Translations under genes and position numbers: made by a program
The notes under the pieces: model-generated
Told to the model about the DNA's origin: nothing
Databases searched by the model: none
The model's input: only the letters and a program-made list of their open reading frames with translations
Shown: positions 6,251-14,127 of the stretch, piece by piece
How positions within the stretch are numbered: the stretch's first letter is position 1
How the letters are laid out: every line of letters begins with the position of its first letter
Source of the DNA: an uncultured Collinsella sp.
GTDB lineage: Bacteria > Actinomycetota > Coriobacteriia > Coriobacteriales > Coriobacteriaceae
Direction: 5' to 3'
Assembly: GCA_900547655.1 (NCBI GenBank)
Contig: URHQ01000033.1
Coordinates: forward strand, 1-20,469
Length of the DNA: 20,469 nucleotides

Positions 6251-6955
6251 ATGCCTTATTACTATGGATACGGCTTTGGCATCGACCCGCTGTACCTGCT
6301 GGTTGTTCTTGTCTGCACGGTGCTTGGCCTTGCCGCACAGAACTATATCAACTCGACGTACAAAACCTGGTCCAAGGTTCGCTCGGACGGCGATACGGGT
6401 GCCACAGTCGCTCGCCGCATGCTCGATGCCAACGGTTGTAGCGCCGTGGGTATCAAGGGTGTCGCTGGCGAGCTCACCGACCATTACAACCCGCAGGACA
6501 ACAACCTGTATCTGTCGGATGCCAACCGTTCGGGCGGTTCGGTCGCAAGCGTTGCCGTCGCCTGCCACGAGGCGGGCCATGCCGCCCAGCGTCAAAGCGG
6601 CTATGCCATGATGAAAGTGCGTACCGCCCTCGTGCCGGTCGTCAACTTTACCCAGAACACCTGGACCATCGTGTTACTCTTGGGCCTGTTTATGAACATT
6701 GCCGGGCTCACGACCCTCGCGTTGATCTTCTTCTCGTTTAGTGTGCTGTTCCAACTCGTTACGTTGCCTGTCGAGATTGACGCCAGCCGACGTGCTGTGG
6801 CGTACATCGAGCAGTCGGGCATGAGCTCCAAGCAGGTCAACGGCGCCAAGAAGGTACTGACGGCAGCCGCGCTTACCTATGTGGCTGCAGCGCTCACTTC
6901 GATCATTCAGTTGCTCTACCTTATGGCTCGCTACAACAGAAACTCCAACCGATAA
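6251..6955 (+). CDS. Membrane zinc metallopeptidase (YugP-like, Zn_peptidase_2 family)
   Basis: This is a 234-residue integral membrane protein. A hydrophobic N-terminal helix (about 12-30) is followed by a soluble part carrying the zinc-binding HEAGH at 106-110 within VACHEAGHAAQ. Further membrane helices follow (about 133-175 and 205-226), with VEIDASRRA between them providing a likely third ligand (Glu). This matches the neutral zinc metallopeptidases typified by Bacillus YugP, whose substrates are poorly known. A strong ribosome site, CGGAGGAA, lies upstream of the ATG. RNase D is 64 nt upstream and xseA follows after 115 nt. The protein is a normal length for the family. Its physiological substrate cannot be told from the sequence. 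Confidence 0.88.
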   Translation: MPYYYGYGFGIDPLYLLVVLVCTVLGLAAQNYINSTYKTWSKVRSDGDTGATVARRMLDANGCSAVGIKGVAGELTDHYNPQDNNLYLSDANRSGGSVASVAVACHEAGHAAQRQSGYAMMKVRTALVPVVNFTQNTWTIVLLLGLFMNIAGLTTLALIFFSFSVLFQLVTLPVEIDASRRAVAYIEQSGMSSKQVNGAKKVLTAAALTYVAAALTSIIQLLYLMARYNRNSNR

Positions 6956-6971
6956 CAAAAGGGACAGGCAG

Positions 6972-7001
6972 GCGCCGCAGGGATTCGTGTCCTCGCGGCG
7001 C
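6972..7001 (+). terminator. GC-rich hairpin after the zinc peptidase gene
   Basis: GCGCCGC (6972-6978) pairs with GCGGCGC (6995-7001), 16 nt after the peptidase stop codon and 70 nt before xseA. No U-run follows, so it may be a Rho-dependent, pausing or processing site rather than an intrinsic terminator. Confidence 0.4.
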
Positions 7002-7070
7002 TGTACTATGTGTTGGACTTAATTTCGCACGGGGCCGGAGCCTCTGTGCTCGATAACGAAAGGAGGCTGC

Positions 7071-8522
7071 GTGGCAGGCTGGAACCTAACCGGTAATGCC
7101 GTTTCCGCCGAGTTCGACGGTTCGGACGAGCAAGAGCGCAAGGAGCTCAGCGTGAGCCAGGCGGTAGAAATCGCTGCCGGTGCGCTCGATGCCATTCCGC
7201 AGCTGAGTGTCCTGGGCGAGGTCACGGGTTTCCGTGGTCCCAACGCCCGAAGCGGCCACTGCTACTTCCAGATTAAAGACGACTCGGCCGCCGTCGACTG
7301 CATCATCTGGAAGGGCGCCTATCTCAAGCGTACCTTCGATCTGCGTGACGGCATGCAGGTGAGCTTTAAGGGCAGCTTCAACCTCTATAAGCCCACGGGT
7401 CGTATGAGCTTTGTCGCTCGCTCGTTTTCGCTGGCGGGGGAGGGTCTGCTGCGTCAACAAGTGGCGCAACTGGCCGAAAAGCTACGCCGTGAGGGTCTGA
7501 TGGACGAAGCGCGCAAGCGCCGCATACCGGTGTTCTGCTCCCGCGTGGCGGTCCTCACCTCGCTTTCGGGTGCCGTAATCGACGACGTCAAGCGCACGTT
7601 GCGTCGTCGCAACCCGCTCGTCGAGCTCGTCTGCGTGGGCGCAAAGGTCCAGGGCGAGGGTGCGCCGGCAGAGCTTATTGAAGGCTTGCGCCGCGCCGCT
7701 GCCATTACGCCGGCGCCCGACTGTATTTTGCTCGTGCGTGGTGGCGGTTCCTTCGAGGACCTCATGACCTTTAACGACGAGGAGCTTGCCCGCGCGGTGG
7801 CGGCTTGCCCTGTGCCCGTGGTGACCGGCATTGGCCATGAGCCCGATACCTCGATTTGCGACATGGTGAGCGACCGCCGCGCCTCCACGCCCACGGCGGC
7901 GGCCGAATCGGTGGCGCCGGCCATGACGGAGTTGGCCGATGTGCTCGAGGCGCGCCATCAGCGTCTGGGCGCCGCGATGGCTTCGATGATCGGGTCGAAT
8001 CAGGTCGATCTGGAAATGCTCGACCAGCGCGGTCGTCGTGCCTGGGACACCTATACGGCTCGTCTGGGCGATGCACTCGATGCCGCCGCATGCCGCCCGT
8101 GCCTTAACGACCCCACATTTATGGTCGATCGTCGCGAATCGGAGCTTACGCTGACCGCCGATCGCCTGTCGGGCGCCATAGTACGCTCGGTCGGGACATT
8201 CCGCTCCAACTTTGAGCGCCTGCCCGAGCGCCTGGTTGCAAGCACCTCGGGGCTCGATGGCAAGCGCCATGCGCTCACGCTTGCGAGTTCCCGTCTAGAG
8301 CATCAGGGGCGTACGATGCTCAGCAAACCCGCGTCCGACCTAGGCCGTGCGGCAGCCTCGCTCGATGCCCTGTCTCCGCTCAAGGTGCTTGCCCGTGGCT
8401 ATTCCATCGCGTACAGCGATGACGGTGTGGCCACGAGCGCCAAGACCTTTAAGCCCGGCGACGCCATCCGCGTGCGCATGGCAGACGGCAACGTGGCTGC
8501 AACGGTCGATACGGTCGAGTAG
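7071..8522 (+). CDS. xseA: Exodeoxyribonuclease VII large subunit
   Basis: This 483-residue large subunit of exonuclease VII degrades single-stranded DNA to acid-soluble oligonucleotides, together with several copies of XseB. An OB-fold DNA-binding domain occupies about residues 27-125 (LSVLGEVTGF, GHCYFQIKDD). The catalytic domain follows, with VRGGGSFEDLM (222-232), GIGHEPDTS (253-261) and RRASTPTAAAE (269-279), then a coiled-coil region and a C-terminal segment containing LARGYSIAY. The GTG start at 7071 is preceded by AGGAGG with 4-nt spacing and no better ATG exists. The small-subunit gene follows 42 nt downstream, so the pair forms an operon. Length and motifs are complete; the assignment is secure. 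Confidence 0.97.
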   Translation: MAGWNLTGNAVSAEFDGSDEQERKELSVSQAVEIAAGALDAIPQLSVLGEVTGFRGPNARSGHCYFQIKDDSAAVDCIIWKGAYLKRTFDLRDGMQVSFKGSFNLYKPTGRMSFVARSFSLAGEGLLRQQVAQLAEKLRREGLMDEARKRRIPVFCSRVAVLTSLSGAVIDDVKRTLRRRNPLVELVCVGAKVQGEGAPAELIEGLRRAAAITPAPDCILLVRGGGSFEDLMTFNDEELARAVAACPVPVVTGIGHEPDTSICDMVSDRRASTPTAAAESVAPAMTELADVLEARHQRLGAAMASMIGSNQVDLEMLDQRGRRAWDTYTARLGDALDAAACRPCLNDPTFMVDRRESELTLTADRLSGAIVRSVGTFRSNFERLPERLVASTSGLDGKRHALTLASSRLEHQGRTMLSKPASDLGRAAASLDALSPLKVLARGYSIAYSDDGVATSAKTFKPGDAIRVRMADGNVAATVDTVE

Positions 8523-8564
8523 GCCGCGTTTCATAGCGATAAACCTTTAGGAAAGGAAACAGAT

Positions 8565-8831
8565 ATGGCAGAGAAGACCCCGGTCGAGCAGCTTACGTAC
8601 AAGCAGGCCTCGCAGGAGCTGGAACTCATCATCCGCAGCTTGGAGTCGGGCGATATGGAGCTTGAGGAGTCGCTCGAGAGCTATACCCGCGGCGTAGAGC
8701 TCCTCAAGAGCCTGCGTACTCGCTTGTCCGATGCCGAGCAGAAGGTCTCGGTGCTCCTTAAGGACGTCGACGGCAACGACGTGCTCGCCGACGGCGAGGC
8801 CGCCAACACGGACGACAACCTCTCGTTCTAA
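8565..8831 (+). CDS. xseB: Exodeoxyribonuclease VII small subunit
   Basis: This 88-residue protein matches XseB, which binds the C-terminal coiled region of XseA to form active exonuclease VII. The diagnostic segment is LTYKQASQELELIIRSLESG followed by ELEESLESYTRGVELLKSL and then a helix with AEQKV. GGAAAGGAAA upstream of the ATG is a good ribosome site. The last 25 or so residues are acidic and low in complexity (DVDGNDVLADGEAANTDD), longer than many homologues. It follows xseA by 42 nt and is almost certainly co-transcribed with it. Confidence 0.95.
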   Translation: MAEKTPVEQLTYKQASQELELIIRSLESGDMELEESLESYTRGVELLKSLRTRLSDAEQKVSVLLKDVDGNDVLADGEAANTDDNLSF

Positions 8832-8838
8832 CCACCCC

Positions 8839-8861
8839 GACCAAATATAATTACCTTGGTC
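8839..8861 (+). promoter_or_regulatory. Likely promoter of the HIT gene with an inverted repeat around the -10
   Basis: TATAAT at 8846-8851 is a consensus -10 in the 49-nt gap before the HIT gene; the -35 is weak. GACCAA (8839-8844) and TTGGTC (8856-8861) form a perfect 6-bp inverted repeat flanking the -10, a plausible small operator or merely a hairpin. Confidence 0.45.
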
Positions 8862-8880
8862 TGTGAGAAAGGAACCAACC

Positions 8881-9216
8881 ATGTGTGATTGCATCTTCTG
8901 CAAAATTGCCAACCACGAGATCCCCTCGACCGTTGTCTATGAGGACGACCAGGTCATCGCCTTCGACGACCTCAACCCCCAGGCGCCGGTTCACACGCTC
9001 GTGATCCCCAAGAAGCACTACAGTGACATCGCCGACAACGTACCTGCCGAGACCATGGGCGCTATGGCTCACGCCATCCAGGAGGTCGCTAAGGTCAAGG
9101 GCCTGGAGGACGGTTTCCGCGTCATCTCCAACAAGGGCGTCAACGCCGGCCAGACCGTCATGCACTTCCACATGCACGTTCTCGGCGGCAAGAGCCTGGG
9201 CGAGAACCTCATCTGA
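8881..9216 (+). CDS. HIT family protein (histidine triad nucleotide hydrolase)
   Basis: This 111-residue cytoplasmic protein belongs to the HIT superfamily, Hint branch, which hydrolyses nucleoside phosphoramidates and similar adenylated compounds. MCDCIFCKIANHEIPS is the standard N-terminus with the paired cysteines. The histidine triad is His95-Phe-His97-Met-His99-Val (HFHMHV), and it is followed by LGGKSLG. The ATG at 8881 gives the canonical start and has GAAAGGA upstream; an in-frame GTG at 8863 is less likely. It has a probable promoter of its own just upstream but could also be read from xseB. Physiological substrate unknown. Confidence 0.93.
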   Translation: MCDCIFCKIANHEIPSTVVYEDDQVIAFDDLNPQAPVHTLVIPKKHYSDIADNVPAETMGAMAHAIQEVAKVKGLEDGFRVISNKGVNAGQTVMHFHMHVLGGKSLGENLI

Positions 9217-9257
9217 GGGCGCGTAGCCCGTCGACTTGGCTGCCTTTGGAGTAATCT

Positions 9258-10148
9258 ATGCAGCTTTCTCAACTCGAATACCTTCAAGCGGTAGCGAACT
9301 ATGGCGGCGTGCGCAAAGCAGCTCGCGCCGTTCATGTGAGTCCGCAGGCTGTTTCGTCGGCAATCAAAAAGTTGGAATCTGAGCATCAGATTGTTTTGCT
9401 CGACCGATCGGCGGGGGAGGCTGTTTTGTCTCCGGCGGGCAGAGAATTTGCGCGTCGTGCACGCGTGATCCTGGCACAAGTCGACGATCTCAAAAAGTAC
9501 GCCCAATCGAGGGGCGACGTCGTCTCGCCCGACGGCCACTTCCGTCTTTACGCCCCCTGTCTTCACGGGCGGGGGCGTCTTTTTTCCGAAAACTGGTACG
9601 ACTCGTTTGAAAGCTCGCACCCTCAGATTCACCTTGATGTTTGGCATCAGCCAACGGCTACATGCTTTGAATCACTTGTGCTTGGCATTTCGGATGCGGC
9701 CATCTCATTTGAGGAACCAAGGGACAGTGTCCTTTCTTCGAAATACTTGGGTGAAAAGGAGCTCAAGGTTCTTTCGTGCCCAGCGGGTCATCAATCTGTG
9801 GGTGCTATGACCGTTCGTGAGTTACTGGGCGGCAGGTTAGCTGTTCCCATTAATTTGTCGCCCTGTCTCAATGCGATCAATCAATGCCCCGAAGCTCAGC
9901 TGGTTAATTTCCGCTTCCGCGACGTCGAATACGGAAACAGAGCGCAGGCTGAGTTTCTTCAAGCCGGGGGATTGATATTGAGCTTTTCTGGCTCTTCTCT
10001 CGCATCAGATGGACTGGAAGTGAGCGAGTGTTCCATTGAAGGCTCGCATGACGTAGCCTTGCCCATCTACTTTTGCTATCGACAAAATGCCTGGACCGAT
10101 CGACACCAGACGGTATTTCTTCACCTATTGCGTCATCTTGCTTCGTGA
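9258..10148 (+). CDS. LysR family transcriptional regulator
   Basis: This is a 296-residue DNA-binding regulator. An N-terminal winged helix-turn-helix occupies about residues 1-60 (QLEYLQAVANYGGVRKAARA, then SPQAVSSAIKKLE), followed by a linker helix and a LysR effector-binding domain to the C-terminus. TTTGGAG precedes the ATG. The same-strand MFS transporter gene starts 119 nt after it and is the most likely target. Codon use from about 9560 onward is more AT-rich than in neighbouring genes, which may reflect acquisition of the pair. The effector is unknown. The N-terminal segment is clear; the effector domain is more divergent. Confidence 0.88.
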   Translation: MQLSQLEYLQAVANYGGVRKAARAVHVSPQAVSSAIKKLESEHQIVLLDRSAGEAVLSPAGREFARRARVILAQVDDLKKYAQSRGDVVSPDGHFRLYAPCLHGRGRLFSENWYDSFESSHPQIHLDVWHQPTATCFESLVLGISDAAISFEEPRDSVLSSKYLGEKELKVLSCPAGHQSVGAMTVRELLGGRLAVPINLSPCLNAINQCPEAQLVNFRFRDVEYGNRAQAEFLQAGGLILSFSGSSLASDGLEVSECSIEGSHDVALPIYFCYRQNAWTDRHQTVFLHLLRHLAS

Positions 10149-10185
10149 GGCCATTTGGCCTCGTGTCGTCAAGTGAATGTTGACG
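10147..10185 (+). promoter_or_regulatory. Two short hairpins between the LysR and MFS genes
   Basis: GAGGCCATTTGGCCTC (10147-10162) overlaps the last base pairs of the LysR stop codon, and CGTCAA/TTGACG (about 10167-10185) follows. The first could be a weak terminator without a U-run. The second is a possible operator, and its TTGACG resembles a -35, though no -10 fits. Roles are tentative. Confidence 0.35.
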
Positions 10186-10267
10186 CCTTGTAACACATGA
10201 CTGACGGCTTTGCCCTCATGCTTTTCCAAGATTCCGATTTAGATTGTTGACTCTTGGAGGGCGGAGC

Positions 10268-11428
10268 ATGAAAAACCGTACGGTTTTGCTTTATATGACG
10301 TTTGTTTTTCTGTCGAACTTCAGCACCATTTTGTATTTTCTGACGGTTTACCTTGAATTCGTCGGATTCTCGATGGTGGCGATTTCTAGCATGATGATTG
10401 CATATCAAGTGAGCAAGTTCATCCTTGAAGTTCCCACTGGCTATATTGCCGATAGGTATGGACGAAAGACAAGCGGTCTCGTTGGCGTCGTGGGGATGCT
10501 TGGATACTACGCCGCCCTGCTTCTCGTCCGTTCTCCTCTGCTTTTAATCGGCGCGTTTGCTCTCAAAGGTTTTGCCGCTGCATGTATGAGCGGGTCCATG
10601 GAAGCGATTTACATTGACAGCGTCTCTCTGGACCAGCTCGTAAGGCTTAATGTCGTTGAGCGATTTGTTTTCTATGCCTCTTATGCCCTCTCCGCTTGTG
10701 TGGGCGGTTTCATTTCGTCCGCTGGCGCGTATCTCATTGGTCTTTTGGCAGATATCATCGCAATGGTGTTGACGTTGGTTGTCGTTGTCTGCATTCCTGA
10801 GATGCGAAGAGGGGACACTACAGCGACACCTAAGCGTGGAATTAGCCCGAAGATGATCGGTGCCGCTATTGCGCGTAACGGCATTCTTCGTTCAGCGTTC
10901 ATCATGGACTGCTCTCAGGCATTTGCTTTTGTCGCCCTGGAAGACTTTTTCTCACTGTTGCTTGCGGGTCGCGGAATGAATGCCGTCGCTTCGGGTGTGA
11001 TCATTGCGGTCCAGCTTCTTGCCTCGGCCTCCATGGGGCTTATTGTGCCCAGTGTGATTGCTCATGTCGACAAGGGCCGTTTTGCGCGTATTTGCGGCAT
11101 CGTGCGCCTTTCCCTGGCTGCTCTGTTTTTGATTCCCTTTACTCCGGTCTATTTGCTGCCCGTGTTCTATGTACTGCAGACGGTCGCGTACTCGTTATTT
11201 GCTCCAATTAAATACTCAATTTTTCAAAATGCTGTCGATTCTTCGATGCGCTGTTCCCTGATTTCGGTCCAAAGCCAGATGGTGGCGGTGGGTGCCATCC
11301 TTTTCTATCTGTTCAATGCTGCGTTGAGCAGCATCGCGGGCATTCGAGTCGTATTGCTTGTTGCGCTCGGGATTTCTTCCCTGGTGTATATCCCCGCGCT
11401 ATTTCGTCTTACAAGTCAAAGGCCATGA
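10268..11428 (+). CDS. Major facilitator superfamily transporter
   Basis: This 386-residue membrane protein has about 12 hydrophobic segments. The MFS motif A appears as GYIADRYGRK at residues 58-67 between helices 2 and 3. EVPTGYIADRYGRK is typical of the drug or metabolite exporter-like MFS branches. The ATG at 10268 is chosen because GGAGG lies 7 nt upstream; the frame extends to a TTG at 10244 without support. A LysR gene precedes it on the same strand and probably controls it. The codon composition is less GC-rich than the flanking genes. The substrate cannot be told; an efflux function is an inference from the family. Confidence 0.9.
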   Translation: MKNRTVLLYMTFVFLSNFSTILYFLTVYLEFVGFSMVAISSMMIAYQVSKFILEVPTGYIADRYGRKTSGLVGVVGMLGYYAALLLVRSPLLLIGAFALKGFAAACMSGSMEAIYIDSVSLDQLVRLNVVERFVFYASYALSACVGGFISSAGAYLIGLLADIIAMVLTLVVVVCIPEMRRGDTTATPKRGISPKMIGAAIARNGILRSAFIMDCSQAFAFVALEDFFSLLLAGRGMNAVASGVIIAVQLLASASMGLIVPSVIAHVDKGRFARICGIVRLSLAALFLIPFTPVYLLPVFYVLQTVAYSLFAPIKYSIFQNAVDSSMRCSLISVQSQMVAVGAILFYLFNAALSSIAGIRVVLLVALGISSLVYIPALFRLTSQRP

Positions 11429-11461
11429 GTATTTAGGCACCGATAACTTATATATCAACGC

Positions 11462-11495
11462 AATAAACCCGAGCGCGAGGGCGTTTGGGTTTATT
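11462..11495 (+). terminator. Hairpin terminator after the MFS gene
   Basis: AATAAACCC (11462-11470) pairs perfectly with GGGTTTATT (11487-11495) around a 16-nt loop, 33 nt after the MFS stop codon and 53 nt before the first acetate kinase gene. A short AT-rich tail follows. A second small hairpin, GGCGG/CCGCC (11515-11531), lies in the kinase leader. Confidence 0.55.
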
Positions 11496-11548
11496 ATTGA
11501 AGCGTATGTAACCTGGCGGCGCCACACCGCCTGTTAGTAGGGAGACAC

Positions 11549-12727
11549 ATGAACGTTCTGGTCGTCAACGCGGGATCTTCGACCCTTAAGTATCAGGTCA
11601 TCGACACCAAGTCCCATAAGGTGTCCGCAAAGGGCTCCTGCGAGCGCGTCTGCTTTACCGGTGGTACCTTCACCCATGCTGCCAATGGCTCCAAGAAGGT
11701 GACCGAGAACATCGAGTTCCCCGACCACAAGGTCGCCATCGAGGTCGTCCTGAAGGACCTTGAGGCCAACGGCGTCAAGATCGAGGGCATCGGCCACCGT
11801 ATCGTTCAGGGCGGTTGGTACTTTGGTGATTCCTCCCTCGTCGACGAGGACGTCCTCGCCAAGATTCGCGAGGTCGCCCCGCTGGCGCCGCTGCACAACA
11901 ACCCCGAGGCCAACGTTATCGAGTACTGCCTGGAGCAGTATCCCGATCTGCCCAACGTCACGGTCTACGACACCGCTTTCCACTTCAACATGCCCGAGGT
12001 CGCCAAGACCTACGCCCTTCCCAAGGATGTTTGCGACAAGCTGCACATCCGTAAGTACGGCGCCCACGGCACCAGCTATCGCTACATCTCCAAGAAGGTC
12101 GCCGAGATGACCAACGGCGAGGCCCGCAAGGTCGTCGTGTGCCATATCGGCTCCGGCGCTTCCCTGTGCGCCATCGAGGACGGCAAGTGCATGGACACCA
12201 CCATGGGCTTGACGCCGCTCGACGGCGTCATGATGGGCACCCGCTGCGGCTCCATCGACCCGGCTACCGTGTGCTACCTGCAGCGCGAGGGTGGCTACAC
12301 CTTCGACGAGGTCGACGAGATGATGAACAAGAAGTCTGGCCTTTTGGCTGTGACCGGTGGCAAGACCAACGACTGCCGCAACGTTGAGGAGCTCGCCGCT
12401 GCTGGTGACCCCGAGGCTCAGCTCGCCTTCGATATGTTCGTCTACAAGATTGCCGCTAAGGCCGCCGAGATGGCCACCTCCATGTGCGGCATGGACACCC
12501 TGGTCTTTACCGCCGGCATCGGCGAGCACGCTCCGGCCGTTCGCGCTGGCGTGGCCGATCGTCTGGCCTTTATGGGCGTCAAGATGGATCACGCCCGTAA
12601 TGCCCTGCGTGGCGACGGCGCTTGGTGCCTGTCCGCCAAGGATTCCAAGGTCAAGATTTTCGTCATCCCTACGGACGAGGAGTTCATGATCGCTTCCGAC
12701 GTCGAGCGCATCGTCAACGGCAAGTAA
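11549..12727 (+). CDS. ackA: Acetate kinase, copy 1 (two conserved positions altered)
   Basis: This 392-residue enzyme of the ASKHA fold converts acetyl phosphate and ADP to acetate and ATP. Family motifs are present: VVNAGSSTLKYQ (5-16), GHRIVQGGW (82-90), DTAFHFNMPE (141-150), DTTMGLTPLDGVMMGTR (216-232), and FTAGIGEH late in the chain. Two positions differ from the usual family sequence. The phosphate-loop motif reads HIGSGAS with Ser202, where HLGNGAS is standard, and GAHGTSYRY has Tyr177 in place of the usual His. The protein therefore may have changed kinetics or acyl preference. AGGGAG precedes the ATG. A strong terminator follows at 12739-12777, so it is transcribed separately from copy 2. 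Confidence 0.92.
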   Translation: MNVLVVNAGSSTLKYQVIDTKSHKVSAKGSCERVCFTGGTFTHAANGSKKVTENIEFPDHKVAIEVVLKDLEANGVKIEGIGHRIVQGGWYFGDSSLVDEDVLAKIREVAPLAPLHNNPEANVIEYCLEQYPDLPNVTVYDTAFHFNMPEVAKTYALPKDVCDKLHIRKYGAHGTSYRYISKKVAEMTNGEARKVVVCHIGSGASLCAIEDGKCMDTTMGLTPLDGVMMGTRCGSIDPATVCYLQREGGYTFDEVDEMMNKKSGLLAVTGGKTNDCRNVEELAAAGDPEAQLAFDMFVYKIAAKAAEMATSMCGMDTLVFTAGIGEHAPAVRAGVADRLAFMGVKMDHARNALRGDGAWCLSAKDSKVKIFVIPTDEEFMIASDVERIVNGK

Positions 12728-12738
12728 TTGCAAGAGGG

Positions 12739-12777
12739 GAGGGGCTGGACGACCGAGCGCCGTTCGGCCCCTCTTTT
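12739..12777 (+). terminator. Terminator after acetate kinase copy 1
   Basis: GAGGGGC (12739-12745) pairs with GCCCCTC (12767-12773) and TTTT follows directly. The hairpin starts 11 nt after the stop codon and separates the two kinase genes into distinct transcription units. Confidence 0.8.
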
Positions 12778-12790
12778 GCGCTCGTTGGGC

Positions 12791-12836
12791 GATATGCTGA
12801 TATCTATTTATCAAGATATGATAACTTCTTATTAAA
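12791..12836 (+). promoter_or_regulatory. Promoter region of acetate kinase copy 2, with two palindromes
   Basis: This AT-rich stretch has TTATCA (12808-12813) and TATTAA (12830-12835) at 16-nt spacing, a plausible -35/-10 pair. Two perfect small palindromes overlap it: GATAT-GCTG-ATATC (12791-12804) and TTATCA-AGATA-TGATAA (12808-12824). They could bind a regulator that sets copy-2 expression independently of copy 1. Confidence 0.45.
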
Positions 12837-12890
12837 ATGCGGCCGCCTTAAGGGGCCTGCGTCGACCGTATTGCACTGCGAAGGAGTCTC

Positions 12891-14069
12891 ATGAACGTAC
12901 TTGTTGTCAACGCCGGCAGCTCAAGCCTTAAATATCAGCTTTTGGATACAGATACCCGCAAGGTTTTCGCCAAGGGCAACTGCGAGCGTATCGGATCGGA
13001 CATGGGCATCTTTGGCCACTCCGAGAACGGTGGCGCTAAGCAGACCGAGGAGGTCCCTTTCCCCGATCATCGCTCTGCTATCGCTCGCGTGCTCGAGGAG
13101 CTCGAGAAGACCGACTTTACGATTGATGGCATTGGGCATCGTATCGTTCAGGGCGGCTGGCACTTCGATGATTCCGCGGTTGTCGACGACGAGGTTATGG
13201 CCAAGATTCTTGAGGTGGCACCGCTTGCTCCGCTGCACAACTACGGCGAGGCCGCAGCGATTGAGTATTGCCGTGAGAAGTATCCGGAGCTGCCCAACGT
13301 GGCGGTCTTCGACACCTCGTTCCACATGACCATGCCCGAGGTTGCCTACACCTACGCGCTGCCCAAGGACGTTTGCGACAAGTACCACGTGCGCAAGTAC
13401 GGCGCCCACGGCACGAGCCACCGCTATGAGTGGATGATGGCCAAGGAGATCCTGGGCTCGCGCTGCCACCGTCTGCTTTCGTGCCATCTGGGCAACGGCG
13501 CTTCGCTCGCCGCCATCGAGGACGGCGTGTGCCGCGATACCACGATGGGCCTCACGCCGCTCGACGGCCTGATGATGGGTACCCGTTGCGGCTCCATCGA
13601 CCCGGCTACCGTGTGCTACCTGCAGCGCGAGGGCGGCTACAGCTATCAGGAAGTCGATGACATGATGAACAAGCAGTCTGGTCTGCTTGCCATCTCGGGT
13701 ATCTCCAACGACGCCCGCGACATCCGCACGCGCGCCTCCGAGGGCGACGAGCGCTGCCTGCTCGCCTTCGACATGTTCGCCTATAAGGCCATGCAGCAGG
13801 CTGGCTCCATGATCGCTTCTATGGCGGGCGTGGACACCATCACCTTTACCGCCGGCATCGGCGAGAACGACTGGTCGATCCGCAAGGCCTTCTGCGACTG
13901 CTTTGAGTGGCTGGGCGTACGCATCGACAACAACAAGAACCGCGAGGCCGTGGGCAACGGCCCGCAGGTCATCAGCGCCGCCGGTTCAGCCGTCACGGTC
14001 ATGGTCATCCCCACCGACGAGGAATACATGATCGCCCACGACGTCGAGCGTCTGACCAAGAACAACTAA
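12891..14069 (+). CDS. ackA: Acetate kinase, copy 2 (canonical active site)
   Basis: This is a second 392-residue acetate kinase, aligning end to end with copy 1 without gaps over the compared regions. It has the standard motifs: VVNAGSSSLKYQ, GHRIVQGGW, FDTSFHMTMPE, YGAHGTSHRYE (His177), SCHLGNGASL (Asn202), DTTMGLTPLDGLMMGTR and FTAGIGEN. It is therefore the better candidate for the main acetate kinase. AAGGAG lies upstream of the ATG. The gene ends with a strong terminator at 14092-14127. The phosphate acetyltransferase gene (14418-15398) converges on it; the two enzymes form the acetyl-CoA to acetate pathway. Tandem duplication explains the pair; a 47-nt tract identical to copy 1 suggests later gene conversion. 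Confidence 0.95.
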   Translation: MNVLVVNAGSSSLKYQLLDTDTRKVFAKGNCERIGSDMGIFGHSENGGAKQTEEVPFPDHRSAIARVLEELEKTDFTIDGIGHRIVQGGWHFDDSAVVDDEVMAKILEVAPLAPLHNYGEAAAIEYCREKYPELPNVAVFDTSFHMTMPEVAYTYALPKDVCDKYHVRKYGAHGTSHRYEWMMAKEILGSRCHRLLSCHLGNGASLAAIEDGVCRDTTMGLTPLDGLMMGTRCGSIDPATVCYLQREGGYSYQEVDDMMNKQSGLLAISGISNDARDIRTRASEGDERCLLAFDMFAYKAMQQAGSMIASMAGVDTITFTAGIGENDWSIRKAFCDCFEWLGVRIDNNKNREAVGNGPQVISAAGSAVTVMVIPTDEEYMIAHDVERLTKNN

Positions 14070-14091
14070 CGCGCGCATTTGCAAGTAAACG

Positions 14092-14127
14092 AAAGGCCTC
14101 CAGAGCAGCAGCTCCGGAGGCCTTTTT
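14092..14127 (+). terminator. Terminator after acetate kinase copy 2
   Basis: AAAGGCCTCC (14092-14101) pairs with GGAGGCCTTT (14116-14125). An inner GAGC/GCTC stem closes an AGCA loop, and TTTTT ends the structure. It is a textbook intrinsic terminator 23 nt after the stop codon. Confidence 0.9.

Noticed and set aside
11534..12814. 426-residue open frame on the minus strand across acetate kinase copy 1
   Set aside because: Val/Leu/Gly/Asp-rich mirror frame of a conserved kinase gene, running through its terminator; no support as a gene.
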